From Fusobacteriota bacterium (GTDB lineage: Bacteria; Fusobacteriota; Fusobacteriia; JAPLKR01), in the NCBI GenBank assembly GCA_026387965.1, contig JAPLKR010000138.1:1-11262 (forward strand): a DNA stretch of 11,262 nucleotides, written 5' to 3'. The notes under the pieces were generated by a model, which saw only the letters and a program-made list of their open reading frames with translations, was not told where the DNA came from and did not search any database. The position numbers and the translations under genes were made by a program. Below are positions 1-7,348 of this stretch, piece by piece (positions within the stretch are counted from its first letter, which is position 1; each line of letters begins with the position of its first letter).

Positions 1-32
1 CGCTCTTCTATGGTAATATGGGTATAGCTCAT
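1..32 (-). CDS. IS30-family transposase, N-terminal fragment (cut by window edge)
   Basis: Reading leftward from an ATG at 32-30, the first residues are MSYTHITIEE followed by a partial Arg codon. That matches the conserved opening of IS30-family DDE transposases (MSYxHLTxxER type), where a helix-turn-helix domain follows. An AAGGAG sits about 10 bases upstream. Only ten full codons are visible, so whether the gene is intact cannot be judged. The transposase would act on the inverted repeats of its own element. Confidence 0.7.
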   Translation of the reverse strand, partial: MSYTHITIEE

Positions 33-142
33 AAGTTAAAGTCTCCTTAATGTTTGATCGTAACCTACATTATAACAGACTTCCTTCTTATGGGCTTTTT
101 TATTACCTTTATTTTTCCCTGTTGCACTTAATTATACAATTT
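1..142 (-). mobile_element. Terminal part of an IS30-family insertion sequence
   Basis: The minus strand holds the start of an IS30-type transposase (1-32), an AAGGAG ribosome site (43-48) and a TATAAT-like box (69-74). Outside them, at 120-129, lies the motif TGTTGCACTT. I recall similar motifs near the ends of IS30-family elements, so the element probably ends between about 120 and 142. The exact boundary and target duplication cannot be placed, because the other end is outside the window. Confidence 0.55.
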
Positions 143-337
143 GCCTCACATTAAGCTCCCCTCGCTTACCGATATAGTATTTTTATATCATTTCGATTAA
201 TTTGTCTTAAATTATCATTGACACTTCTTTAAAATAAAGTTAATATATAGTTAATTTATATAAGGATTAAAACTCCCTATTCTGCACTCTAAAACTATTT
301 TGCACATTTATTTTAAAAAAATATAAGGAGATTAACT
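143..337. other. AT-rich spacer between the IS30 end and the GH42 gene
   Basis: No ORF with a ribosome site is visible. The left part (143-217) shows nothing recognisable. The right part holds the GH42 promoter (218-246), a leader of about 85 bases with imperfect direct repeats (AGTTAATATAT / AGTTAATTTAT at about 239-260), two TGCAC/TTGCAC words near 283 and 300, and the AAGGAG ribosome site at 325-330. The repeats could be operator elements, but no known regulator can be named. Confidence 0.5.
218..246 (+). promoter_or_regulatory. Sigma-A-type promoter for the GH42 gene
   Basis: A consensus -35 TTGACA (218-223) is separated by exactly 17 bases from TAATAT (241-246). Transcription would begin near 253, giving an untranslated leader of about 85 bases. 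It lies outside the presumed IS30 end, so it probably belongs to the chromosomal gene rather than to the element. Confidence 0.75.
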
Positions 338-2266
338 ATGTACTTAGGCGTTGATTACTACCCAGAGCAATGGGACTACGAATTTATTGAAAAAGATTTA
401 GCGCGAATGGCAGATTCGAATATTAACTGTATACGAATAGCAGAATTTGCATGGCACTTAATGGAGCCCTCCGAAGGGGTTTTTAATTTTGATTATTTTG
501 CTCATATTTTAGTGCGTGCTAAACACTTTAATATCAATGTTATTCTTGGAACCCCAACAGCAACACTTCCTGCATGGATGGCAAAAAAATATCCAGATAT
601 GTTCTCGGTGAATGAATTTGGTATCAAAAGACATTTTGGTGGAAGACGTCAGGCTTGTCTTAATACTGCATCATACCTTGAAAAAAATGATATCATCACC
701 GAAAAAATGGCACACGCATACAAAGAACATACCAATGTTGTCGGGTGGCAAATAGACAATGAACTTGGACATGAAACCAGCGATTGGTGCTACTGCGACC
801 ATTGTGAGAAAGCCTTTCAAAAATTTTTAAAAGAGAAATTCCAAACAATTCAAGAACTCAATGAGAGACTAGGAACTATATTTTGGTCGCAAAGTTACAA
901 TGATTTTTCTGAAATTGAGCTTCCTAAGCCCACTATCCCAGCACAAAACCCTGGACTCTTTCACTATCTTTATCAATTCAGAGCCCAAACCATTATTAAT
1001 TTTGTAGAAAGATACTCTAAACTTCTGCGAAAGATTGTCCCAAGCTCACAAATTATCACACACAACTACCCCGGAGATTACTACAACAAAGCACAAAATT
1101 TCACAGATATCTCGGAACACTTAGATGTGGTATCTCTCAATAACTACCCTGTGTGGGGCGGTCTTGAAAAGCCTATAGAGTATGGAAAAATTGCAATGAA
1201 ACTCGATCAAACACGGGGATTTCTAAAAGGTAAACTCTTTTGGATCACCGAACAGCTTATTGGGGCTCAATCCCACACGATGATGGGATATCTTCCACGT
1301 CCAAATCAAGCAAGACTCTGGTCATGGCAAGCGCTGCTTCATGGCTGCAACCATTTAATCTATTTTAGATGGCGTACTGCCACTAAAGGTGCTGAACAAT
1401 TTTGCTATGGTGTTTTAGACCAAGATAATCAAAATGGTCCTCGTTATTTTGAAATGAAAAAAGTATTTGAAGAGGCTATCGCCCATGAGTGTGTTTTAAA
1501 TACACCAATTGTTAATGAAGTGGCGCTTTTATATGACCCCAATAATATCTATGCTTGGAAGATACAACCCCAATCCACTGCGCTTGATATTCACCACGAA
1601 CACTTCCGACTCTATCAAGCTTTTCAACGCATCAATATTGGCGTAGATGTTATTGATATTAAACAAAATATTTCGAAATACAAGATTATATTACTCCCTG
1701 TGCCGATGTTACTTACAAAAGAGACTATCGAGATACTGAAAATATTTGTGCAAAATGGTGGAACTATTATTTCGAGTTTTAGAGCAGGTATTAAGGACAG
1801 TGATAACTCTGTCTATTTTAATCAAGCCAATCCATGGCTTGAACTTGCTGGGGTAAAAGCCTACTATATCGAATCACTCGCTACCTCTCGCTCTGTGGGC
1901 GTACAATGTAGCTTCTCGCCTTCAAAACACCACGGTACTGTTTGGCGTGATATGCTTGAAATTGTAGAAAATAACGTTACTTCTTTATTCAATTATACAG
2001 ATGAATTTGCAGACTATTCTGCGTGTACTAAAAGAAAATTTGAAAAAGGAGAAATAATTCATATCGGTACAGGAATTGACGAGGAGTCATTTTGGATAGA
2101 ACTAGCTATCGCTTCCGCAACAAAACACACTCTCAACTATACCATGTCCCCATTTGGTGTCGAAGTCATAATGCGTGGTGGAAAGCGTTTCATCTTGAAT
2201 CACAATGATAAAAGAATCAAATTTGAAGGAAAAATGCTTAATCCTTATGATGTCAGCTTTGAGTAA
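338..2266 (+). CDS. Beta-galactosidase, glycoside hydrolase family 42
   Basis: This cytoplasmic retaining enzyme removes terminal beta-D-galactosyl residues from lactose-like or galacto-oligosaccharide substrates. The 642-residue protein is complete, slightly under the usual 650-690. Residues 1 to about 380 form the TIM barrel. The acid/base is Glu142 in the IDNELG motif and the nucleophile is Glu305 in WITEQ. Cys107, Cys151, Cys153 and Cys156 match the zinc-binding cysteine cluster of many GH42 enzymes. The middle part (about 390-590) corresponds to the trimerisation domain, followed by a short beta domain. There is no signal peptide. The start has AAGGAG seven bases upstream, and MYLGVDYYPEQW is the expected opening of the family. 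It is transcribed alone, with its own promoter and a hairpin behind it. No intact sugar transporter or regulator lies next to it, so the natural substrate is unknown. Confidence 0.95.
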   Translation: MYLGVDYYPEQWDYEFIEKDLARMADSNINCIRIAEFAWHLMEPSEGVFNFDYFAHILVRAKHFNINVILGTPTATLPAWMAKKYPDMFSVNEFGIKRHFGGRRQACLNTASYLEKNDIITEKMAHAYKEHTNVVGWQIDNELGHETSDWCYCDHCEKAFQKFLKEKFQTIQELNERLGTIFWSQSYNDFSEIELPKPTIPAQNPGLFHYLYQFRAQTIINFVERYSKLLRKIVPSSQIITHNYPGDYYNKAQNFTDISEHLDVVSLNNYPVWGGLEKPIEYGKIAMKLDQTRGFLKGKLFWITEQLIGAQSHTMMGYLPRPNQARLWSWQALLHGCNHLIYFRWRTATKGAEQFCYGVLDQDNQNGPRYFEMKKVFEEAIAHECVLNTPIVNEVALLYDPNNIYAWKIQPQSTALDIHHEHFRLYQAFQRINIGVDVIDIKQNISKYKIILLPVPMLLTKETIEILKIFVQNGGTIISSFRAGIKDSDNSVYFNQANPWLELAGVKAYYIESLATSRSVGVQCSFSPSKHHGTVWRDMLEIVENNVTSLFNYTDEFADYSACTKRKFEKGEIIHIGTGIDEESFWIELAIASATKHTLNYTMSPFGVEVIMRGGKRFILNHNDKRIKFEGKMLNPYDVSFE

Positions 2267-2304
2267 TATTATTTCATAGATTATTACCACTATATACTTA
2301 CAAA

Positions 2305-2343
2305 AAAAGCAAAAAAATTGAATTAATCAATTTTTTTGCTTTT
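2305..2343 (+). terminator. Intrinsic terminator after the GH42 gene
   Basis: A perfect 17-bp inverted repeat (2305-2321 and 2327-2343) encloses a 5-base loop. The stem is A/T-rich with one GC pair step, and the right arm carries a run of seven T. Lacking a GC-rich core it may be a modest terminator, but it lies 38 bases past the GH42 stop and before the next promoter. Confidence 0.65.
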
Positions 2344-2377
2344 AATTTCAAATAAAATTCTATATACTAGATTCTAC

Positions 2378-2406
2378 TTCCAACATACTCTAAAATACGT
2401 TATAAT
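2378..2406 (+). promoter_or_regulatory. Candidate promoter for the HAD/G1PDH unit
   Basis: A perfect TATAAT (2401-2406) lies 30 bases upstream of the chosen start of the first gene. At 17-base spacing the -35 is TTCCAA (2378-2383), a weak match to TTGACA, so an activator may be needed. The position just after the GH42 hairpin supports an independent transcription unit. Confidence 0.55.
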
Positions 2407-2426
2407 GAAATAACAGATTAAATTAT

Positions 2427-2431
2427 GGAGG
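2427..2431 (+). promoter_or_regulatory. Ribosome binding site fixing the HAD start
   Basis: GGAGG with five-base spacing to ATG 2437. The in-frame ATG at 2425 overlaps this element and has no Shine-Dalgarno sequence of its own. Confidence 0.8.
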
Positions 2432-2436
2432 TAGGT

Positions 2437-3087
2437 ATGAAAAAATTTGCATTTGTTTCAGACTTTGATGGAACTCTTTCTTTAAAAGATTTCTATCACA
2501 TTGTCATTGATAAATACTTAGGCCAAAGTGGCCGTGAATTCTATCTAAATTGGAAAAAAAATAAAAAAATCGATGTAGAATTTCTCAATATCATTTTTGG
2601 CCAAATGAATCGAAGCGAGGATGAACTATTTCAAGATATAATAGATATTCCGCTCGACCCTTACGCTGTTGAGTTCATTGAACTTATTCAAGCTCGTGGG
2701 GGAGATTTTTATATTCTTAGTGCAGGCACTTCCTACTACATCAAAAAATTGATTAAACATTTAGGACTTGAAAATATTACCATATTTTCCATGGAAGCAA
2801 TTTATAAAAATAGAGGGTTAGAAATCATTCCTGATATGAGTTCCCGCTATTTCTCTACCGTTTTTGGAGTGGACAAAGGGCTTTTTGTTGATGACTTAAA
2901 ACAAAAATATGATACAGTATTTTTTGCAGGAGACAGCGAACCTGATAAAACCGCATGTAAAGCGGCCACAGTGGGATTTGCAAAATCAGAACTTTTAGTC
3001 ATTCTAGAAAATGAAGGAAGTAAAATTATCCCTTTTACAGATTATTCACAAGTAGCAAAACATCTTCTTGAAAACAGACTTATATAG
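2437..3087 (+). CDS. HAD superfamily phosphatase, MtnX-like (subfamily IB)
   Basis: This is a predicted cytoplasmic Mg-dependent phosphomonoesterase of 216 residues. The catalytic motif DFDGT is at residues 9-13, with Asp9 as nucleophile and Asp11 as acid/base. Motif II is the Ser in ILSAGTS, and motif III/IV is FAGDSEPDKTA, with the Asp pair that binds magnesium. The fold resembles MtnX and phosphoserine-phosphatase-like enzymes. No other methionine-salvage gene is present, so the MtnX reaction is unlikely. The start was set at 2437, not the in-frame ATG at 2425, because GGAGG (2427-2431) sits five bases before ATG 2437 and overlaps the earlier codon. The next gene follows after 8 bases, so it is probably co-transcribed and acts on a phosphate made or used by the dehydrogenase. 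The substrate is unknown. Confidence 0.85.
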   Translation: MKKFAFVSDFDGTLSLKDFYHIVIDKYLGQSGREFYLNWKKNKKIDVEFLNIIFGQMNRSEDELFQDIIDIPLDPYAVEFIELIQARGGDFYILSAGTSYYIKKLIKHLGLENITIFSMEAIYKNRGLEIIPDMSSRYFSTVFGVDKGLFVDDLKQKYDTVFFAGDSEPDKTACKAATVGFAKSELLVILENEGSKIIPFTDYSQVAKHLLENRLI

Positions 3088-3095
3088 GAGGCTTT

Positions 3096-4160
3096 ATGGG
3101 AACACAAGTCCAAAAAATTACTATTCCTACCATTTTAGAAGTTGGAACAAATAGGCTAGAAAACTGTGCCTCTTATCTTGAAAAAGTAAAACTTTATAAA
3201 GTTGTTATCTTTTTTGGTGAAGGCATAAAACTATTATTTGGAAGTAAAATTCTAAATTCACTTGAAAAGAGCAGTCAAGTTTCACTTCTTGAAAGTTATG
3301 AATATGATGAAATTCGTCTTGAAAATTTAATTTCAAAAGCTTTTATTTTACCCTCAGATACCCAAGCTATTATCGGAGTCGGTGGTGGTAAAGTACTTGA
3401 CTGTGCTAAGTATATTGCTTTTTTAAATAATATTCCATTTATTTCTGTTCCCACTTCAACTTCAAATGATGCCTTTGCAAGCTCAGGCTGTTCTCTCTAT
3501 ATTAATGATCGAAGAAAATCTGTACATGCGGCTATGCCTTTTGGCATTATTGTTGATTTAGATATCGTAAAAAACTCTCCCATAAAATTTATCTACTCAG
3601 GCCTTGGAGATATCGTATCTAAAATCTCAGCTATTTATGATTGGTACTTTGAACAAGGACATAAAAAAAGTGTGGTTAGTGATTTTGCCGCTATGATGGC
3701 AAAGAAAAGCGTCAACAGTGTGGTCAGACTTGAATACCCAAATCTTAAAGAAGGCTATTTTTTAAAGGAGATGGTTGACTCCCTCACTATGAGTGGCATT
3801 GCCATGGAAATAGCTGGAAATTCTGCCCCAGCAAGCGGAAGTGAACATCTTATTTCACATGCTCTCGACAAACTATTAGAAAAACCTGAACTTCATGGTT
3901 TGCAAGTTGGAATTTCTACATATCTTATGAGTTTAGTTCAAGAACACCGCTACCAGCGAATCGAGAAATTTTTTATCGATACAGGTTTTTTTGAATTTGC
4001 TAAAACGCTTAATATGAAAAAAAGCGATTTTGAAAAAGCGATCGATTTAGCCCCTTCAATCAAGCCTAATCGATTTACTACCATTCATGTTGAAAGTAAC
4101 CGTATCAAAGCAAAAGAATTACTCTACTCTAACAAATATTTAAATAGTATATTAATCTAA
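3096..4160 (+). CDS. egsA: sn-Glycerol-1-phosphate dehydrogenase (EgsA/AraM-like)
   Basis: This NAD(P)-dependent, metal-containing dehydrogenase belongs to the dehydroquinate synthase/iron-ADH fold; family members reduce dihydroxyacetone phosphate to sn-glycerol-1-phosphate. The 354-residue protein is complete. Seen motifs are the nucleotide-binding IIGVGGGKVLDCAK (about 92-105), PTSTSNDAFAS (119-129), and GLGDIVSKISAIYDW (169-183), which closely resembles the G1PDH signature and gives metal ligand Asp172. The other likely ligands are His251 in GSEHLISH and His267 in HGLQVG. A GGAGG lies just upstream, and the gap to the preceding HAD gene is 8 bases. In Bacillus the product feeds heptaprenylglyceryl phosphate synthesis through PcrB, but no PcrB-like gene is visible here. 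With phosphatases on both sides, the product may instead be dephosphorylated, or the true substrate may be another polyol phosphate. The family is fairly certain; the exact substrate is not. Confidence 0.8.
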   Translation: MGTQVQKITIPTILEVGTNRLENCASYLEKVKLYKVVIFFGEGIKLLFGSKILNSLEKSSQVSLLESYEYDEIRLENLISKAFILPSDTQAIIGVGGGKVLDCAKYIAFLNNIPFISVPTSTSNDAFASSGCSLYINDRRKSVHAAMPFGIIVDLDIVKNSPIKFIYSGLGDIVSKISAIYDWYFEQGHKKSVVSDFAAMMAKKSVNSVVRLEYPNLKEGYFLKEMVDSLTMSGIAMEIAGNSAPASGSEHLISHALDKLLEKPELHGLQVGISTYLMSLVQEHRYQRIEKFFIDTGFFEFAKTLNMKKSDFEKAIDLAPSIKPNRFTTIHVESNRIKAKELLYSNKYLNSILI

Positions 4161-4192
4161 AAATAGTTATACTAAAACTAGGAGATATTATT

Positions 4193-4972
4193 ATGTCCAC
4201 TATAAAAAATATCCTTATGGATATAGATGGCACCATCTTTACTATTGATAGAAAATTTCCAGAAAATTTATCTGAGCTTATTAAAATTCATCCCGAAATA
4301 AATTGGTTAATCACGTCTGGACGAAGTTTAGATCTTGTTAGAATTTTGCCCTTTGCCTCTCTTGTATCTCAATCACTTCCTCACGTTTTAGATGGTGGTT
4401 CAAAACTTGAGTATATCAATGGAACAATATACGATAGTGTCTTTTTAACAACAGAAGAACTTGATACACTATTTAATCAATTAAGTGAAGATATCGTTGA
4501 ATTTATTTACAGTGCAAGCAGTCTCGATAATCGAATTTTATTTGCTGAAAAACCTGAAAAATTCAATTTCAATCAAGAATTTGCATCTGTTAAAATTACG
4601 AATAATTTCGATGAATTTCAAGCTTGGTGTTATCAGATACCTCCTTCAAAAATATTTGTGCACTCAACTTATAAGTTAGATCTTAAAAATCTTCATTTTT
4701 TTCAAAATGAGTGCCATTTTGACGTTACTCATATGGGGGTTGACAAAGGGAGTGGTGCAAAAAAACTTTTCACTAAATTTTCCCTTAAGCCAGAAGAAAC
4801 TATTATGCTCTTTAATGATTTTAATGATTTACCACTAGTTGAGTCTCCATTTTTTCATAAATCACTTAAAATAAAAGTTGGAGAGTTACTTCCAAATACC
4901 CCTTCAGATTTCACGGCAAATACCCCTTATGATGTTGCAGATATTTTAAAATCGCTGATTTTGGAGAGCTAA
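4193..4972 (+). CDS. HAD superfamily hydrolase, Cof/HAD-IIB type
   Basis: This 259-residue predicted phosphatase of the cytoplasm has the length expected for Cof-type enzymes. Motif I is DIDGT (residues 10-14, nucleophile Asp10). Motif II is LITSGRS, where the Ser/Thr binds phosphate. A C2-type cap occupies roughly residues 80-185. The lysine motif is GVDKGSGAKKL, and the metal-binding motif IV reads LFNDFNDLP, where most relatives have a G in place of the first N (GDxxND). The acidic residues themselves are kept. AGGAG precedes the start. The gap of 32 bases from the dehydrogenase and about 10 bases to the broken transporter puts it in the same unit. Typical substrates of the family are sugar or polyol phosphates; this one cannot be specified. 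Confidence 0.8.
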   Translation: MSTIKNILMDIDGTIFTIDRKFPENLSELIKIHPEINWLITSGRSLDLVRILPFASLVSQSLPHVLDGGSKLEYINGTIYDSVFLTTEELDTLFNQLSEDIVEFIYSASSLDNRILFAEKPEKFNFNQEFASVKITNNFDEFQAWCYQIPPSKIFVHSTYKLDLKNLHFFQNECHFDVTHMGVDKGSGAKKLFTKFSLKPEETIMLFNDFNDLPLVESPFFHKSLKIKVGELLPNTPSDFTANTPYDVADILKSLILES

Positions 4973-4982
4973 AGGGAAAAAG

Positions 4983-6192
4983 TACGTTTTATATACAGTA
5001 GAATACAAGAGGGGTCTCATTTATATTCTACTTTCGGGAGCTATTATCAATTATTTAGTTCGAGCCAATTTAAGTATTGCAAATACAACCATTGCAACAC
5101 AATTTCGTCTAAATCCTTTTCAAATGAGGCTAATTCTCTCTGCTTTTATGTGACCCTTCGCAATACCTAACCTTCCATCAGGATGGTTAATTGATAAAGT
5201 TGGAATACACAAGGTTTTCCTTGTCAGTGTCATTTTATTGGGTATTTTCTCATAATTTTGAAACGCTGTATTTTTCAAGGGTAATTCTGGGAATTGCTGA
5301 AGCACCTTTTTTTATTATTGAAGCAAAAGTGTATCAACTTTACTTTGAAGATTCTAAAAGAAGATTCACGATTTCTCACATTAATACTGGACCCAAGAGT
5401 GCTCAAGAATTTGGCCCAATTTCTCTTGCAGCTCTCGTGTAACCTATGGCTGGCAGCAATCAATGTTTTTTATTCTCTCTGCATTAAGCTTGTTTATAAT
5501 TGTTATATAGCGCAATTTTTATCGTTGAGATCTTCCACTTGCTTCTTCAAATTCAAATATTCAAATTAAAAATAATATTTTGTGACTCGCACTTATCAAT
5601 ACAAAATTCAGCTGGTTTTTTTAATATAGGAAATATCACAAGCTTATATGTCTTTTGGTTTTATTTCACTTGGCTTACAACTTATCTTATCAAAAACAAA
5701 CAAATAAATATCGCTAAAAGCGCGTGGCTCACCTCTATTCTCTTTATTATTAGTATATTTTCTGTGTCTCTAAGTGGATGGATCTCTGATATACTCATAA
5801 AAAATGGATTCGCTCCCATTAAAGCGCGTGAACTTCCCGCTTCTATAGGAAGCTTAATATCGGGTATTGCAATCATTCCAGTCAATTATATTCACTCTAC
5901 TTCAATTTCCATGGTACTTATTACCATAATTTTTTTCTTTTCAGTGATGAGGGTTGGCGTTTTGTGGGCTCTTGCCACTTCTATTGTTCACTCTCAAGTT
6001 GCAGAAACATTAGGTGAAATTCAGGATTTTTTTAATTTTTTAGGTGGTACCCTAGCACCTATTGCGACAGAATATATTCTTCCTGTAACACAAAATAATT
6101 ACAATTCAGTCATTATTATTTGTGTTATTATGGCTCTTATCAGCGCCGTTTCATACGGATTCATTAGAAACCCTATTATCATTTCAAATTAA
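4983..6192 (+). pseudogene. Broken MFS transporter, anion:cation symporter (ACS) type
   Basis: Translating three stretches in turn gives one full-length MFS protein of about 400 residues. Frame of 4983: KRGLIYILLSGAIINYLVRA through GWLIDKVG (the A-loop between helices 2 and 3). Frame of 5191: LYFSRVILGIAEAPFF. Then back to the first frame at 5439: VTYGW and onward. From about 5620, GNITSLYVFW runs to the end, including GWISDILIKNGFAPIKAREL, the ACS-type central loop motif. Lesions seen: no ATG at the expected start (an ACG at 4984 could be a decayed ATG), TGA at 5151 where Trp is expected (FM*PF), frame change near 5245-5255, frame change at 5439, TAG at 5508 (also a Trp position), TGA at 5526 and 5583, and a slip at the T7 run 5616-5622. 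ACS members import organic anions such as hexuronates and other sugar acids. It would have been the uptake step of the upstream phosphatase/dehydrogenase unit and is now non-functional. Confidence 0.9.
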
Positions 6193-6223
6193 AAATTTAC
6201 TCTGATTTTCAATGAGAACAAAC

Positions 6224-6268
6224 AATTAAACCAGATTATGTGAGCAATTCGCGCAATCTGGTTTAATT
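6224..6268. terminator. Bidirectional terminator between the MFS remnant and the proline-rich gene
   Basis: A perfect 14-bp inverted repeat (6224-6237 and 6255-6268) with a CCAGA/TCTGG core and a 17-base loop lies between convergent genes. The T-tracts on either side are short and interrupted, so strength is uncertain, but the placement suits shared termination. Confidence 0.6.
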
Positions 6269-6277
6269 ATTCTATAA

Positions 6278-6733
6278 TTATCTCTTAAAACCTCCCCCAC
6301 CTTCTGGAATAAATGCTGGACTTGCTGGTCTTGGCATTGTAGTCGGAATCATTGAGCGAGGCATCGGACTTGGTGACGGTCCTACAGAATGCGGCCCAGG
6401 TGCAGGCTTGGGTGGTACAAAAGGCCGTGGTGGTGGTACGATTGGCACTGGCCTCAGCGGAACAATTACCGCTGTTGGGCCATAGACTGGACCATACATA
6501 TAATACCCTGGTGATTGATACAATGTTTCTGACATAATGACCTGTGGTTGTTGAACCGTAGTAACTACTGTCGTTTGAGTTGTCGCTACATTTTGTAAGG
6601 ATGCACTGTTTTTCTCCTGTGCATTCGCCGCTTCACCACTAGTATTAGTGATAGTGGTTACGTTTCGAACTATATTTGCATACAAAATAGTTGCAATGCT
6701 AAAAGCGATTAATATCATCAAATATTTTTTCAT
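6278..6733 (-). CDS. Proline-rich exported or membrane-anchored protein
   Basis: I do not recognise this 151-residue protein. It opens with MKKYLMILIAFSIATILYAN, a positively charged start followed by a hydrophobic stretch (residues 4-20) that looks like a signal peptide or an N-terminal anchor; there is no lipobox cysteine. A Thr/Ala/Gln-rich segment (about 24-70) follows, then a Tyr/Gly patch (YYMYGPVYGP), then a Pro-rich tail (about 90-140, with repeated PxP, PPPRP and PSPSP), ending GGGGFKR. Such low-complexity tails occur in cell-envelope proteins. The start was set at 6733 because AAGGAG (6739-6744) lies five bases upstream; the longer reading from 6784 lacks a ribosome site and would bury the hydrophobic segment. 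GC content is visibly higher in the Pro/Gly-coding part than around it. No function can be assigned. Confidence 0.75.
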   Translation of the reverse strand: MKKYLMILIAFSIATILYANIVRNVTTITNTSGEAANAQEKNSASLQNVATTQTTVVTTVQQPQVIMSETLYQSPGYYMYGPVYGPTAVIVPLRPVPIVPPPRPFVPPKPAPGPHSVGPSPSPMPRSMIPTTMPRPASPAFIPEGGGGFKR

Positions 6734-6738
6734 AGTCT

Positions 6739-6744
6739 CTCCTT
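6739..6744 (-). promoter_or_regulatory. Ribosome binding site fixing the proline-rich protein start
   Basis: AAGGAG on the minus strand, five bases before the ATG at 6733-6731. It supports the 151-residue form with an N-terminal signal over the in-frame start 51 bases upstream. Confidence 0.75.
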
Positions 6745-6824
6745 TTGTTTTTATAAATGTATCACAATCACTGGTCTTTGTCACTCAAAACAACACTTTT
6801 TCTTTATTAAAAATATCTATAAAA

Positions 6825-7013
6825 TTATTGACTTATTTCCAAAATAAATCGATTTTCAAAGTGTGTTCCTGTTATCGTCTGTACCTGCTTGGTTCCAGTC
6901 AGTATCTCTTTTGAACTTATGTAAGCAGTAAATAAAAAAAGCAATGCTAGTAATGTAAATGCAATCCCAATTCTTCTTTTCCACACATATTTTAAACTAT
7001 CATAAATTTTCAT
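6825..7013 (-). CDS. Small single-span membrane protein, 62 residues
   Basis: I do not recognise this one. The basic N-terminus (KYVWKRR, 8-14) precedes one strongly hydrophobic helix at about residues 15-32. A polar tail of 30 residues with Thr/Gln and a Phe-Ile-Leu end follows. By the positive-inside rule the N-terminus would be cytoplasmic and the tail outside. A GGAGGG three bases before the ATG supports translation. A terminator upstream (7109-7132) and a promoter-like pair (7055-7084) suggest its own transcript, perhaps running on into the proline-rich gene 92 bases downstream. Both downstream products are envelope-type proteins, so a shared role is possible but unproven. Confidence 0.65.
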   Translation of the reverse strand: MKIYDSLKYVWKRRIGIAFTLLALLFLFTAYISSKEILTGTKQVQTITGTHFENRFILEISQ

Positions 7014-7054
7014 AAACCCTCCACATACATAAGATATCTTATTTTAACATCCAA

Positions 7055-7084
7055 TATATATAAAATTCCTTAATAACTACTCAA
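7055..7084 (-). promoter_or_regulatory. Candidate promoter for the 62-residue membrane protein
   Basis: On the minus strand TTGAGT (7084-7079) is followed, 16 or 18 bases on, by overlapping TATATA boxes (7062-7057 or 7060-7055). It lies between the terminator of the previous gene and the 62-residue ORF. Confidence 0.4.
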
Positions 7085-7108
7085 TTTCATAGCTAATCTT
7101 TATTATAT

Positions 7109-7132
7109 AAAAAAATCAGCCAGTAAGGCTGA
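7109..7132 (-). terminator. Rho-independent terminator after the 68-residue gene
   Basis: On the minus strand a perfect 6-bp stem TCAGCC/GGCTGA (7132-7127 and 7121-7116) with a 5-base loop is followed directly by seven T (7115-7109). It begins two bases past the stop codon, a textbook layout. Confidence 0.9.
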
Positions 7133-7133
7133 C

Positions 7134-7340
7134 TTAGTGACTTCTTCCTATGATACTCACCCCTACTATCGCAAGAACTGAACAAATTCCAAATAAAATT
7201 CTTGCATGATCTAATGATTGAATATCTGTATCAAAACAATAGATGAGTATAACCACAACCAAAAGAAACAATAACAATGCTCCTGTGAGTTTGTTTGCAG
7301 TAACGTGACTATCTTTATTTTCGTGTTGAATAAATGCCAT
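7134..7340 (-). CDS. Small two-span membrane protein, 68 residues
   Basis: I do not recognise this protein. A polar, histidine-containing N-terminus (1-17) is followed by two hydrophobic helices, about 18-35 (LTGALLLFLLVVVILIY) and about 47-65. The connecting loop is acidic (DTDIQSLDHAR). The tail is short and basic (GRSH). The ribosome site is GGGGG followed by AATA before ATG 7340, and the stop TAG of the upstream 29-residue ORF runs directly into that G-run, which suggests translational coupling. A strong terminator follows its stop. Two-helix proteins of this size include toxin-like, regulatory and transporter-accessory peptides; nothing here chooses among them. Confidence 0.7.
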   Translation of the reverse strand: MAFIQHENKDSHVTANKLTGALLLFLLVVVILIYCFDTDIQSLDHARILFGICSVLAIVGVSIIGRSH

Positions 7341-7348
7341 TATTCCCC

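Noticed and set aside
5151-5153. In-frame TGA at a Trp position, hinting at a genetic code where TGA means Trp
   Set aside because: Intact genes such as GH42 and DnaB encode all their Trp with TGG and contain no in-frame TGA, and the transporter has other stops (TAA, TAG) and frameshifts.
6352-6537. 61-residue plus-strand ORF opposite the proline-rich gene
   Set aside because: Composition is the complement of Pro/Gly codons; no ribosome site. The minus-strand reading has a signal-like start and a good ribosome site.
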